A stretch of DNA of 64,000 nt from Nectonema munidae (GCA_030549495.1 JAUIRK010000251.1:1-64000); one strand, 5' to 3'; numbered from the stretch's first letter, positions 33,460-46,049 are shown. Translations and numbers: made by a program. The notes: generated by a model from the sequence alone, not told the origin.

Positions 33460-36400
33460 TAACGAATATAATCGAACATTAAAATATCTCGTCTTTTAAA
33501 TTTACGGGTTTGGTGGGGCGAGAGTGGATGAAATATTAGTCCCATTACATACAACGCACACACTCACACTTTTACATCATCAAAGCTCCATTTGTTTTTT
33601 TTACATAATGCACATTTTTATTACATATACAATGCATTGTATTAAGCGATTTTCCTACACTCTGTTTTTGCGCGTAATATGTATTATGGCAACATGTGCT
33701 GTTAGCAAACGTAACTTAATTCTTTCTAGCCATCTTATTCCTACAAGATCACCTTTAAAAAGCTAAGCCATCAAATATATTATTCTTTTTAAACTGCTCT
33801 ATCAAAAGTAAAATATTGTTTTAAATCTAACAAAAATGTTATGTATAAAAATAGTGTATTCATAGATATTTTTATTTATTAAATATAAAAACAGTAGTAT
33901 TTAAACTATCTTTTTTATCAGAATGAAATATTTATGTGTTAAGTTTGGCGATTTAATGCTTAACTTTAAAGTTACGGTTTTGATGCTGGCTTAAATACAA
34001 ATCGCGGGCTGGATCTGTGTTCAAAATTTTAAGTGCGGAGCGATTGCGGATATTTCATTTTGGGGGTGAAAAATGTTAAATAGGCATTGCGCACAGACAC
34101 AAACTAAGCAGAAAAAGGTTTGTGAGATTTGGAAAACAGATGCTTTTTTTTCTTAAACGAGTGTCTATTTTTCTTATTCATTAATAGTATTATAATCGAT
34201 GAAGGGAATGGGTTTTAATATGAAAAGCAATTGTTTATTTACTCTTTGAATATTTTGCCAAAGAAACTAATCCTTTTCAGGAGAAATTAGCAATGCACAT
34301 ACGGTTTTCTTTGCAGTGCGGGCACGAGGAAATTATTTCGCTTACAAGAGCGCACAAAGTTGTATGGCGAGGAGAGGGTGGGGAGTAATTTTTAATTAAA
34401 AATGACTATTCTTTGAAATTTGAATGATTTTAAATGTAAAAATTTTTGATTAATGTTATTAATCAATATCTGTAAATTGACGGCCTTACTTTTTTACTGC
34501 CTTTAATCGGCGTGTGTCTCTAGAGGCAGTGGCGTAGCATTTCGATGGGGCGGAACTCATACAGCGGCACTTTTGGGGCTGCTTTATAAGCATGGGATTT
34601 AATCAAATTCTAATGACAAGTTCGACAACTCAAGCCCGACACGTATGCCTTTTAATTATCTCCAGCTCGGGTTCACCCTATACCTCCAGAGAACACGTGT
34701 GGTATTTATCAAGTAAGTTTAACGAAGATTATTTGGAAAATAAGGTGTGGTCGAATTTTTAGGTATTTAAATTTTCGACCTTACGCTCTTTGTCATGAAT
34801 CTAAACATGAAAATTTTATATTTAATTCTATGGTTGGCTAGCCAAACGAATAATGATATTGCCTAGTAAGTACTTCAAATAATCACTTCAGTCGAGTGGA
34901 CTAGAGAATGAATTTGTGGATTGTTGGATTGTCCAAAATTATCCACACTCCATCTTTATTACATTATTTTCGTTTTTACAAGTTCTTTAGTAAATTCTAA
35001 ATTTTGTTTTGGGTGATTTCAAAATGAACGACTTTATAACAATGTGAGCGATTTTTGACATTTTGGAGGGATTCTTGAAATAAAATGCATAATTTTTTTC
35101 TTTTGAAAAAGAATTTTTCTGCTAACTTTTTTCAAATTATTATTAAAACCCTTGTAAAGTACTTATGAAGAGAAGTAGCTGGTATTTTTTTTATAGAATG
35201 TTACTTCATTTTACGTTTCAATTCTTCCCATGTGTGCAAGGGGTTGCTTTTTACTAGGTGTTCGAGTAACGTTAGTACTTTATCATTGAGAATACATCTT
35301 TTATAACTTCCATATTGTTTATGCGGATGAATATTTTATGGATAGAATATTGGCGGCTTGGAAAATAGTTAAGCATATTTACCAATTTCAAAAGTTTCTT
35401 CTTTACTTTGTTATACATTGAAGAATTTGGATAACAAAAAATAGCTGTGATTTTAATTAAATATATTAATAAGCTACTCTCAAGTCCCAACTCCCACATC
35501 TGGTATGTATACTGTTTTAGGAAACGGATTTTTTTTTCGAAAATCTGTAAATTGACAAGTGTGCCTGTGGAGAAATATAGGTAACTATTAAGGTTTAAAA
35601 TAATTTTTCAGAAATAGGCTTTTAAAAACATTTTCCCATAAAGATTTTGAATTCATACTTTATCGTTAACAAGAATGCGATGTTCCTTTAGTCTTTTTTA
35701 AATCAGGATAATTTGAGCTAGAATTAAAAACCGTTAATCCAGAAGAACTCATTGGTTACATTTTAATTTTATATATGCTTGTATTTGAATATTAAAGCAT
35801 TTCATTGGATAACCTCTACAGAAGTTAGCTTTCCTTTTTTGAAAAGTTATTGGAATTAATAGTATGAAGTTCAAAATGAGATTTATTCTATTATCTATAT
35901 ATGACAAGTATTTGGTTTAAATTATAGCTTTATGCGTTTACTCAAAGATCGTTTCCTTGATATTTTGAAAAAATAATTTAGTATTAATGATAATTTTATT
36001 TGGTTTTTTAATCATAGGCTCATGATATTTCACTTTTGAACATTTAATATGATTCGTGTGAAAACGTTAACTAAACGTTTTGATACTTTTGGAAAAAGAC
36101 TACAGGGTATTAAAATGCATCATATAATTTATTCTGGATATTGTATCATTTTGAACCTAAATGTATATAACTAAATTAAAATATCTAGTGGGGTTGAAAT
36201 TGTAAAAAAAAAAATTCAAAAATATAAATTTCAATTGTAGAGAAAGAGAATGTGTGATATATTTGTAGACAGCATTTTATAAACACTTCGTTGTAAAATC
36301 TTTTCAATGGAATTTTGAGAGGACACTATTTATGGCCTAAAACTCCTTCAAAGGTATAAAAAAACCTTTATTGCATTATCAAGCATGTCTATTGATACAT

Positions 36401-36953
36401 GATCCTAAACATATTCACTAACATAGACAAGGTAATCAATGTTAAAAATCAATCATTGCGGAAAAACTTTTCTTATTTTTCATTTATTCCAAAAACGCCT
36501 TACAAAGTTTTGTTTAAATTTTTATAGATGGCGTTAAATTCATATTTTTTCTCATTTGTGTAATTTTTTAATAATACGATAATTTTGATCAAAATCTTTG
36601 AGCCAAACACTACAAGACTGCTTAGGCCCTATATTGCGAAGCATGGGTTAATGACTTCAAATATAAAATGATCATTGTGTTAGTGATACGTTAATGAAGC
36701 AGAAAACGAAAATAAAAAAGTGTAGGAGCTAGAATTCTCTGCCAAGCTAAATATAAAGCTGTTGTTTGTGGGGTAAATTTCGCCCTCCTTCTGATGAGAT
36801 TGATTGGGAGGAGGGTCATCACCCCTTTGATTTACGCCCTTTTATTTAAACGCAATTGTATAGATATATTTTGAAAGCACTACTATATTTTCCTTAGTAA
36901 ATTTAGTATGGAACACTGTTAGGTAAATAAAATAATGTTTTTACTCCTACTAG
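33460..36953. other. AT-rich DNA, 5' of the kettin-like coding start
   Basis: No protein-coding signal found. CAGTGGCGTAGC at 34527 is a solo hAT-like end. An imperfect palindrome with GGGTAAATTTCGCCCTCC and TGATTTACGCCC arms lies at 36770-36840. If the 5' exon model ending at 31852 is right, this region is intron. Confidence 0.5.
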
Positions 36954-36968
36954 GTTTAACTTATTGAC

Positions 36969-39900
36969 ATGGCTACCGCTCCTAAGTTTGTGGAACAACT
37001 TCACGGCGATACTAGTGTGCAAGATGGCGAAGAAGTTTTGATTGAATGTAAAATCAACATACCAAATGATCCCGATTTAAAAATTGAATGGAGACACAAT
37101 GGAAGACCTGTCATAGTCGGTATGTGTTAATATTAACATGAACATTTATTCTTTATCTTGTATCCATTGATCAAATCAAAAATTATTCCCATGTGGCCAT
37201 TTACTTCCAAGTTCTCACGATAACTATCCCTTAAGACGGTTTACCTGGTCTAGCGTAAGTTAGTAGTTAAAATACGTTACTTCAATTTGGTTTAGTTTTG
37301 GCAGTCAATTAGTTAGATTAATTACTCATCCTGTCATGCACAAAAAATTTCAGCAATATAAATTAAAAAAATATTCCTTATGGTATAACTAAAACAAAAA
37401 TAAAGTTCATTGACCGGATATTTTTAAATGGGACACCAGAGTCCCATTGTGCATATATGGAACAAAAGTAGTTTTTTTCTCTTTAGTTTTTAAATCCAAA
37501 TATATGAAATTTATTTCCCAAAGAGAGTTTAATTAATATATTTGAGTAAGTTTTAAGTTATAATTTATTAGCTAAAATTTTAATACCTATTGGCTAATCG
37601 AGAACTTTTAGTGCGAAATTTCTTTTCATTTCAGACTGAAATTTTTCAACAAACAAAAATGAATATTTGAATCAAGTATAAAGATCATTGTATCATAATA
37701 ATCAATCATTGAAAAAACTTTACTACTCTTCGAACTTGTTTATATACAAAATTTAAAGAATAAACGTGGATGTTTTTATTTTTGCTAAGTCGAAAAATAT
37801 TCAAGTAGTCGACCAGTGGCGGTTTTTTGCCTGGACCCCATGTTGGCCCTTTCACGTCAAATACCTATTTTACTGGATTTAAAATTTACTCGAAACTTTT
37901 TATAATTAATTTTTTTGAGTGGGTTTTGCATCCAGGGGAAGAAATCTCTCTTATCTGGACGGGTAAATCTTAGACCAAGAGCACTCTTAATATGATTTTC
38001 ATTCATTGGAATAATTCAAAGAAAAAAAAGTAAAACATGTATTTGGTAAATTGCAAAATTTATAAAAAAATATTGATTTAAAAATTTGGCCCTTGTTTGG
38101 CCCCCTCACTTTTGAAAATCTAGAACCGCCACTGTAGTCGACGCACTATTTTACATATTCATATATTCCATTTTAACTTTGATAAAATATTTAATGCAGA
38201 ATCTTATAGAATTACATTGTGTATGCATTTGTAAGTTGTTACTTTTGATTGATTTTTGGCTAGTTAAATATTTTGAGTTGCAATTTAAAAGTAAATTTTT
38301 CTTTGTTTAAAAATATCCCAATAAGTTTTCTTTCTTATCAATTCGCAAAAAGCACAAAAATAAGCCTAAAATATTTTCACGTTATTTTTAGCTACTTCTC
38401 TGCTTCATATACTCAAAATTTAAGGAGAGGATTTCATGAAGCCAATATCCTTTATTACACAAAATCCCTGCATTCTTGTAAGAAAGTTAAACCAAATCCC
38501 TATTATTTAATTATCAATTTTTCTTGAAAAATGAAAAATTGGTTTAAAATGAAGATATTTTTTATTGTTTGAGGAAACATTTTCATTTCAAGTCCAAATA
38601 TTTTCAAATGTTTTTAAGTCTTATGTTAGACACTTAATTAATTAATGTGATCTTAACATATATTTTGAAAGATCAAATTACAAGTTCATTAAAAAGGATT
38701 TTAGACTCCTAGGGATTAAAGGTTTTTCCATACAAAAGTTCTAATAAACGATTGTTTTTATTCAAATTCTATTCTTTTAACAAACTCAAAAAAATCAACA
38801 GAGATTAGCATTATTCATGTAACAAGTGGTATTTCATAATTTTAATACCAGTTTCAGTATGAAGCTTTTTTTGCATATGGAATTTACTAAATAAAATTTT
38901 TTGATGGATCCTGTTGAGCACCACACATGGATTATAATTTTAAGATAACAAAAAAATTAATTCTAATCTCACAATTGACGTTGAAATAGCGAAATTCAGG
39001 AGTGTCATAATTCAAACTGATACGCATCAAGCGCGGTTTTATTGTCAAATCTAACCTTTTTACTTTGCAAGTTCTATTATTTCATCATTTTTTAGTTTTT
39101 TTTGCTTTAAATTCATCTTTTTTACTTTCAGGTTCGTCCTTTTTCCTTTGTTTTTCTTAAAGATTAACTAAGTGAAAATCAAAATAAAGGTAAAAAAAGA
39201 CAAACTTAAGAATGCTATATTTACATCAGCTTTAAATTTTTCACTTTTGTTTCGATTTAAGCTTTTATTATTTAATTAGCATTATTGTTTTATTTTTAAA
39301 CGATCTATGTACCATTTTATATGTATGTTCATATAGTCTGGAAGCTATCAAAAAACGTGAAAGTTGAGTCCTCATAATTGTTCTTTACTGATTTTCGAGC
39401 TTTTGGATGTACGTAGAGGGAATTTGAATGATGCCACCTCAAACTCTTTCAATTTTAATGTGATGTAGCCTTTAAGGGTACATAATTAAATGAAGATATT
39501 TAAAATAATAATGCTTGTTTACATTTCTACCATCTGGTAGGTAGTTTTAATTTTATAAACATTATTCTCTTTTTTATATGTATCAAAACAGATTTTTAAT
39601 TTTTATACTATGAATTCAAAAATTATAATTGCTGGTAACGGTAGAATTTGTTGAAGGTTTGTTAATCTTAAAGAGTTTGCCATGCCTAATATAAGCTCGG
39701 ATATCATTATTGGAAGAATCATTTCCAGATAATTTTTACAAATCTTATAAGCAAGAGCACAATGATCGTTTCTAAAAAATACCTTAAATCGTACTTAGGA
39801 AATATTTATGATATAAACTTGATCTACTTTAAAATAATGGAATTGGTTATCTTTCAGCATGAACTTGCTCCCATTCAAACCTCATTATTTTATCGAAATA

Positions 39901-42900
39901 GTAATATAAAGCTAGCAACTTTTGAATTATCATCCCAGGTTGTTTATTCAATTGGTGAGATCCATTTTGATATATCTGCTACAGGGGCGCACATCCTCAA
40001 AATTGAAGAGGGGGGTTGCCAACAAGGTTTGGGTCAATTATAATTATTATTGCGTAATTGAAAATTAATTACAATTACACCGTAATTGTAATTGAAATTG
40101 AAAAAAAATTGGAGACATAATTGAGATTATAATTGTAATTTAAAAGCCTTGTAATTGAAAAGATAATTGCCAATTTTTTGGTTTTAGGAGAATCATCGGC
40201 AATCCTAGCACACTTCAATCAATCTTATATATCAGCGTTTTTCAAACTGTGGGCCCCGACCCTTCAGTGGGTCGCATGAAAAATAAAATAGGTCGTGACA
40301 AAAAAGATGCTGAATAAATGAATGTATATTTAACAGAGTTTGTATTATTACACCTAAGTATTATGGGAAGTGTTCATTTGTTTTTCATTTATTTAAAATA
40401 TATGTTGAAGTTAAGCAACCTCAGGAGGGGTTGCCAGTTATGGTTGACTCGCGAAGGGTCAAGTGTTGCAGAACATATCAGTGAGCCCTACTTATCAAAG
40501 GCTCGGTAGTGTACATTGTCGAAATTGGCTTGTGCACCTTAAAGATCCCTAAGGAATATTCGAAAATAGTAGAGGAATTTCCCCGTTTTCAGGTTTCCTT
40601 CCTTCGTGCCGATCTCGATAGACATGAGCCTCCTTTGGCTTGCCTAGCCCTAGGGCTGAAGCGAATGGATAAAAAAAATTGTAATTGCAATTGAGAAGAA
40701 AATCAATTATATAATTGTAATTGAAATTGAAAAAAAGTAGCGACATAATTGCAATTATAATTGTAATTTAGCATTGTAATTGAAATTTATAATTGCCGCC
40801 AATTTTGCTTGCCAACTTCTTTTTTTTTTATAATTTTAAAATTTATTATAAAAGAATAGATTGTAAAACAAAGATTTTAAATATTCATTCTAAGATTTAA
40901 CCTAAAAAAAAGAAGTAATATCCAAAATCTACGACAAACAGGTCCAATAAATACTATAAAAAAGATCTCTTCGCCCCTGGATGCCTCTGATCTGCTGATA
41001 CATTTTGAGCTTAAAAGAGGACGTACATATAATACGTAACGCTAAAAGTATTAACACATTCCTGGTTCCCTCCCCCTTACCACTCTAACAAACTCTTATA
41101 TCGGATGTCGTCGATCCTCAGTTCTCTCTCATACTCTCATCCCTTTTCTATCGTCGACCATATCTTTGGCATTCTTAATTGAAATCTTTCCTTTATAGTA
41201 AGGTTAAGGGGTATAACTTCAAAAGGTATTCTCTTCTAGATATCATTCAAAAAGAAATTTCATCTTAATGAACAAATAGACCACCTAATTCAATTTTTGA
41301 TTAATTCAGTGGAGAAGAAATAAACAGTGATAGTGAAATGGAAGAATGATGTAAATATTTTAATAAAGGCGCAGAATTTGTGTTGTCTTATTATTATTAC
41401 TATTTTCTAAATCTTTAAGAAATAATTTTTTTGCTATTTATGAAAACAACTTCGAACATCCTTTATATTCTCATAATTATTTTATTTTTGCAAATTTCTA
41501 TATCGGCAAAAATTTACTAAGACTAATATATTCAGTTCAAAAGTGATTTTTTTCACTATTTCGAATTTTTCAAATTCCTCAAATATATCAAGGTGACATC
41601 ATTTAGTTTCTGATTAAGAACGTATTAAAAATTTTTTTCGAAAATTATTTTGTTTTTCTAGGTTACATTAAAAAATAGCATTGGGCTACCGGGCTATATT
41701 TAAACCGCCCTTAATTTTTTATATCCTAAATATTTTGGATCTCTTAAATTTTTTTTTGTTAAATTCATGTATTTAATTATATTGTAAAGTATTCCTCCTC
41801 TTATAACTGTTTATTTTCTTTTAAATTTACCAAATAGATGTCGATTTTGATATCACAAAATATGTCTGATAATACGACATATGTAGAAAAATTTATGAGA
41901 CATGATATTTCCTTTTTTAAATACAATTTGGTTCTGAATAACGATATAGATGTTTATTTTTTGAAACTAATTCTTGGATTGAAAAATCTTTTCTTTACTT
42001 CAAATGTCTAATTCCAATGTTTTTATTACCTGATTTATTTTACACCGTTCCGTGAACTGTTTCCTATATTTTGTCATTATTAAAGCTTCTAGACATGAGC
42101 AAGTGTATGAAGATGACTATGTTGCCCTCGACATAATGCCAGCCTATGCTGCTGATTCGGGAGTTTATTCCTGTAAAATTCAAAATTCAGCTGGTTCTGA
42201 TCAAACAGAAATTGAAGTTTCTATTTCAGGTTCTTTCGATTTATAACAAATATTTAAGAGTTTCAATATAATTGCTTCTAATCAGATCCCGTTAATCCTG
42301 TTGATTCGAACGTGATTCTCACTCCTGAAGGATATCAAGCCATTTTAGAATTAGAAAATTTCCCTCCATTGCCTGATATACCTGACCCTATTTACGAAAA
42401 TCCAAAATTTGTTCAAGAACTGACTGATATAACAGATGCGGTTGATGGCGACACGGTGATATTTGAAGCCAAAGTTGAGCCAAACAATGATCCGGATTTA
42501 AAAGTTGAGTGGTATTTGAATGACTCCTTACTCGAACTTGGTATTTAATGATTATACTTTGTCTCGTAAACTATTTTTAATATGACGATATTGTTTCAGG
42601 TAGCAGGTTCAAACTTAGCTTTGATTTTGGATACATAGCACTCCAAATATCCCCAATTAAGAGTGATTTTTCAGGAAATTACTTGTGTCGCGTGTACAAT
42701 AAAGGTGGAGAAGCTACAAGTAGCGCTGTTCTCACGTGTCAAGGTTTAGTAATTTTGATTACACATTATTCAAAGTTATATCTTTATTTGTTTCCTTAGG
42801 AGAGGGTAATATTCTTTCAGACACCAATAATCCAAGTGGCCTTGAAAAAATTAAACAACTCGAATCTTATATGGATGTTAGGGAATGGAAGCATGATGAA

Positions 42901-43504
42901 GAAGAAGCTGTGATAGACGCACCATCTTTTAAAACACAGGTAATGCTAAATCAATTTTAAAAAAAGCTTACTTTTTATGACGTATGCTCTTGATTTAGAT
43001 ACAACCTTTGACTGATTTAATGGAAGGTCAAAATGTTAGTTTTACGGGTGAGTATGTTCCTGAAAGCGATGATGCTACGTCAATTGAATGGTTTGTGAAT
43101 GATGTGCCTTTACTAGCGAGTAACATCAAATTTTATTCTGTCACAACTCCTACCTTGTTTATTTAAAATTAAACTTTAGGTAACAGGATTGGCATTTTTA
43201 ATGAAAATGGAACTATTGCTCTGAACATAGTTGGGGTGAAACCTGAGGATAGTGGAACCTATGTTTGCAAGATTACAAATGCTTCAGGAGAGGCCTCTAC
43301 ACAAGCAGCACTGGATTGTAAACGTAATACCCACAATTATATTTTTTCTCTGCAAAAATTATTTCTTATTTTTCAATTTAAGCGGACAGAGGTATCGTCA
43401 AAACAACAATTTTACCTCAATCCTTGAAGAAGATCAGACAACTAGAATCATGGAATCACCCACAAAACAAATTGGCTCAACGAAGAATGCAAAATGCGAA
43501 ATGA
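36969..43504 (+). CDS. Kettin/sallimus-like muscle protein with three Ig domains, 406 residues
   Basis: Eight coding exons: 36969-37119, 42086-42229, 42286-42540, 42600-42743, 42800-42939, 42999-43119, 43180-43323, 43383-43504. All junctions are GT-AG and keep frame. The ATG follows an acceptor at 36953 and an in-frame TAA, and has G at -3 and +4. Ig1 (about 5-97) has Cys27, Trp41 and DSGVYSC (Cys80). Ig2 (138-230) has NDPDLKVEWYLND and DFGYIALQI. Ig3 (272-365) has IEWFVND and DSGTYVC. Linkers between domains carry GYQAILELE, GLEKIKQLE and SLKKIRQLE, the signature of kettin, a thin-filament/Z-disc protein of invertebrate muscle. Exons 2, 4 and 7 are each exactly 144 nt, phase 1-1, and each encodes the second half of an Ig. 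The later introns are 56-60 nt. The frame stops 20 residues after the last linker motif, much shorter than full kettin: a small paralogue, a short isoform or a truncated copy. Confidence 0.85.
37814..38134. mobile_element. 321-bp hAT MITE with perfect 8-bp duplication
   Basis: Begins CAGTGGCGGTTTTT and ends TAGAACCGCCACTG. The 8-mer TAGTCGAC is present exactly on both sides (37806-37813 and 38135-38142). Non-coding interior with GGCCC patches. The intact duplication suggests a recent insertion into intron 1 of the kettin-like gene. Confidence 0.95.
40025..40200. repeat. AATTG-rich repeat, left copy
   Basis: Dense TAATTGTAATTGAAATTG motifs. The phrase AATTGTAATTGAAATTGAAA recurs at 40706-40735, with the following GACATAATTG also shared. 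The two copies are direct repeats of about 120 bp on either side of the SINE-like and hAT-end segment. Confidence 0.8.
40233..40305. mobile_element. hAT-type terminus, solo
   Basis: CAGCGTTTTTCAAACTGTGG followed by GGTCGCATGAAA is a typical hAT-Charlie-like end. No inverted partner is seen nearby, so it is a remnant. Confidence 0.65.
40430..40675 (+). mobile_element. SINE-like element (conserved core, head uncertain)
   Basis: A stretch of normal GC in AT-rich DNA. It contains GTGCACCTTAAAGATCCC followed by ATATTCGAAAATAGTAG and TTCGTGCCGATCTCGATAG, resembling conserved SINE core domains of invertebrates. A head with GACTCGCGAAGGGTCAAG precedes it, but the A and B boxes of a tRNA promoter are not convincing. 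It lies between two direct copies of an AATTG-rich repeat. Confidence 0.5.
40676..40805. repeat. AATTG-rich repeat, right copy
   Basis: Direct repeat of the 40025-40200 stretch, including TTGTAATTGCAATTG and ATTGCCGCCAATTTT against ATTGCCAATTTTT in the left copy. Confidence 0.8.
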
Positions 43505-43845
43505 GGGAATCTCAAGTCCATTTTTTTGGTATAGTGCAATGAAAACCATCTTAAAATCTTAAAGCTTTTTTAAACGCTTTTATATTTAAATTTCACACCA
43601 TTGTTCTTTAAATTTAATGATCATGTCTTTACTTTATACAATGATCAATTTTATTCGTTATTAATTTATCTTTCATATTTATATCACGTTCTCCTATTGT
43701 AGTCGCATATATATATATATATATCTCATAATTTAAACAACCGTTCTTTGTTGCTTTATTCGTCTCCCTTTTCTACTCATTCAATATCATTTCTTACCTG
43801 TGCTTTTGACTTCCTTTTTCCATACTTTGTTTTCATCAATCATGC

Positions 43846-43851
43846 AATAAA
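43846..43851 (+). promoter_or_regulatory. Candidate polyadenylation signal of the kettin-like gene
   Basis: AATAAA lies 342 bases after the stop codon, the first clear canonical hexamer seen after it. Such hexamers are common by chance in DNA this AT-rich. Confidence 0.35.
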
Positions 43852-43854
43852 TTT

Positions 43855-44600
43855 ACCATTTTTTTCTTCGCCTTCTCTCTCATGTACTACTTTCGTATTC
43901 TTAGTTGTAGCGAGAAAACTCTTCTTGGATGAATTTTAATTTTTTAAGAGAAAGCCAGTTCTTTCTATATGAAACTTCTTTGACAAAGGAATAATTTCTC
44001 TGTTTTATTAGTACCATGTTTTCCTTTCTATTTATGCTATTTGTATTTGTATTCTGATCGAGTTTATCGTTGCACGCCAATCATGCTTGCTTGGATCGTT
44101 GTTATTTCAACAAATTATTAATTTGCGAATTTCTAATAGTAAAAAACCTCACAACCCGATTTATTTAAACAAAAATATCGCATTTCTTCATTTTTAAAAA
44201 TAACTAACCGTATCTTCTTAATATTTTTTTGTGATCACTAGAGCAGTCAAAAGTCAAAAAAAAATTTTTAAACCAAAAAATGTTTTTCTCAGGATTGGAT
44301 ACAAAAACTTCAACATCCAAAACTTTTTTTAGGTCAATAAAGTCAAAAAAATTTTGTAGGTCAAAAAAAGTCAAAAAATTATGAAAATCAAATATACTTC
44401 AAAAAGAGAAAAAATAAATATTTAAATATTTTTTTCACACGTCACGATAAAATAATTTTTGTAAATTTTTTTTTTCTCAATTCCAATTTTAATCTTTATA
44501 TGGTTTCCCATTAATTTTAGTGTTTTTGACTATGATTTTTCCAGCATAAAACCACATCAATATTGTTTTTACTCTTTTTTGAACTAAAATTTTTTTTTTA
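43855..44600. other. AT-rich intergenic DNA with GTCAAAAAAA-type repeats
   Basis: 44240-44400 carries several copies of AGTCAAAAAAATTTT-like motifs. Related motifs recur at 45960-46050 on the far side of the transposon remains, so they may mark the ends of one element (44.24-46.05 kb). No clean inverted termini. Confidence 0.45.
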
Positions 44601-44604
44601 ATTT

Positions 44605-45010
44605 AAGAATATATTACCTTAAGTTTCTAAAAGTTCTAAAGCCAAAGTAAAAATTATTGTTGATAAAAACCCCGAAGAATTTACCGTAGATCCTAATGGT
44701 GATTTGTATTGTAAACTATGCAAGATAATGTCAAGTTCGATAAATGTTTTTTTGTTGAAAGCCATAAAAATTCGAAAAAACAAAAGCTCAAAAGAAAGTA
44801 TATCAAACAATGAGAGTTTAAATAACTATATGAAAAGCTCAAGTAAACATTTTTCAAAAAAAAAGTTAAATCTTTTTTAGAAGCGAATATTACGCTTCAC
44901 AAACTAAATCATGAAAGTATTAACTTATTTTCTGATCAGGGTTATTCGTTGCCTTCAGTGTGCCAAAGTCAATGGTTGAGGAAATTGCAAATGAGAAAGC
45001 AAATGTTTTA
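44605..45010 (+). pseudogene. CGGBP1-like zinc-finger fragment (hAT-derived type)
   Basis: Frames read VDKNPEEFTVDPNGDLYCKLCKIM, interrupted here only by my count of residues: FTVDPNGDLYCKLC is the zinc-binding start. A one-base frame change gives VKFDKCFFVESHKNSKKQK, completing a C-x2-C...H-type finger. It is followed by FLEANITLHKLNHESI and LFSDQGYSLPSVCQSQ. This order matches CGGBP1-like proteins, which derive from hAT transposase N-termini. The coding trace ends at 45010, where a reverse-strand piggyBac remnant begins. At least two frame changes; dead. Confidence 0.6.
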
Positions 45011-45760
45011 TGTGCAATTATAACCAAAAATGTCTGAATGAGCTTTGCAAAATGACATAAAACACTTTTTGCACTTTCTCGTTGTCCTACTCTTCTTAGG
45101 AAGGCATAAAAAACAAAAACCTCGGAGATTTATAGACTCTGGAACAAAATTCGAAGAATACCCATAATAATTCAGGAGTGTTGTTGTCTTCAAATGTTTA
45201 TTAGGGGATGCCGTCCTTACTTTCATTGACTCTTCACTGAGAAGAAGCGCAAGTTTTTTTTACAAAATCTTTTCTTTCACTGCTTTTTACTAATGGGAAA
45301 TTTTCTGGATTGAGAGATGATAAAAGAATTTAAGCAAGCAATATCTAAATAATTGCTAATCACACTTCTTGTCCATCTCCTACAAGGTTTGTAACTTCGG
45401 TACTGCTTCAGCATTCTATTTCCAGCGTCAACTCCGCTTTTATACTTAGTATATTCAAGCAAGCCTTCAGGTTTACCTGAGAGTGAACTAATCTCTACTC
45501 TTTTTCTATGTTGGGAGGAGAGAATATACATGACCTCAAATTTCGAATGTCGTGCTGAGAGGGAAGCTTCGTTGGAATACACGATGCGAGATTCACATTC
45601 CTTCAATCGAAGAGTTTTTAGGTATTTTGGCTGTAAAATTTTAAGAATGAACCTTTTAGCTATTACCGTTCCGCACTTTTCTGGAAAGCTTCCATTTTGC
45701 TATTTCATGGGATGTGAAAAAGCGATCCATGAAGATGCAACAGCCATCAGGTAACGTTGA
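45008..45760 (-). pseudogene. piggyBac-like transposase, C-terminal half
   Basis: On the minus strand, MDRFFTSHEIAKWKL (near 45730) matches the FFTS block. GTVIAKRFILKILQPK follows in another frame. The frame 45606-45277 then has EGLLEYTKYKSGVDAGNRML with the third catalytic Asp, then RRWTRSVISNYLDIACLNSF. The frame 45226-45008 has the C-terminal cysteine-rich domain, FCFLCLPKKSRTTRKCKKC with FCKAHS and a last Cys. The N-terminal half with the first two Asp is missing. Less decayed than the piggyBac at 28.4 kb, and different enough to be another family. Confidence 0.85.
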
Positions 45761-46049
45761 GTTCAAGTTTAGTCTCTGAACAATAGTTTGAGCAGAAAAA
45801 AAGCTTCGTTCTAAACATGATACATAGATTTCTGTGTTTAAGAAATAATAACTTTCAGCTGATCATTAAATATAACTATATGATATTTTTGATTTTTTTT
45901 TACATTTTTAGTGTTGAAAGAAACTTTACATAATTTTTAACCATTTTTGAAATTGAGACCGTCAATAAAGGTTAGGACAAATTTTTTTTCAATAAAGACA
46001 ATTTTTTAAAATTAAGGTCAAAAAAATTTTTTTAGTTAAAAAAAAATTG

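Larger units (their letters stand above)
37120..42085 (+). other. Intron 1 of the kettin-like gene (4,966 bp)
   Basis: The donor is G|GTATGTGT and the acceptor ATTAAAG|CT, phase 1. It is over 80 times longer than the other introns of the gene. It holds a hAT MITE (37814-38134), AATTG-rich repeats and a SINE-like segment (40.0-40.8 kb). The rest, 38143-40020 and 40810-42085, is AT-rich with no recognised feature. Confidence 0.8.

Noticed and set aside
34527-34600. Complete hAT MITE starting CAGTGGCGTAGC
   Set aside because: Only one terminus is visible; a GTACGCCACCG-like end at 30.6 kb lies on the wrong side to be its partner.
43252-43542. 96-codon frame overlapping kettin-like exons 7 and 8
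   Set aside because: Wrong frame that reads through an intron; the Ig frame with GT-AG splicing explains the region.
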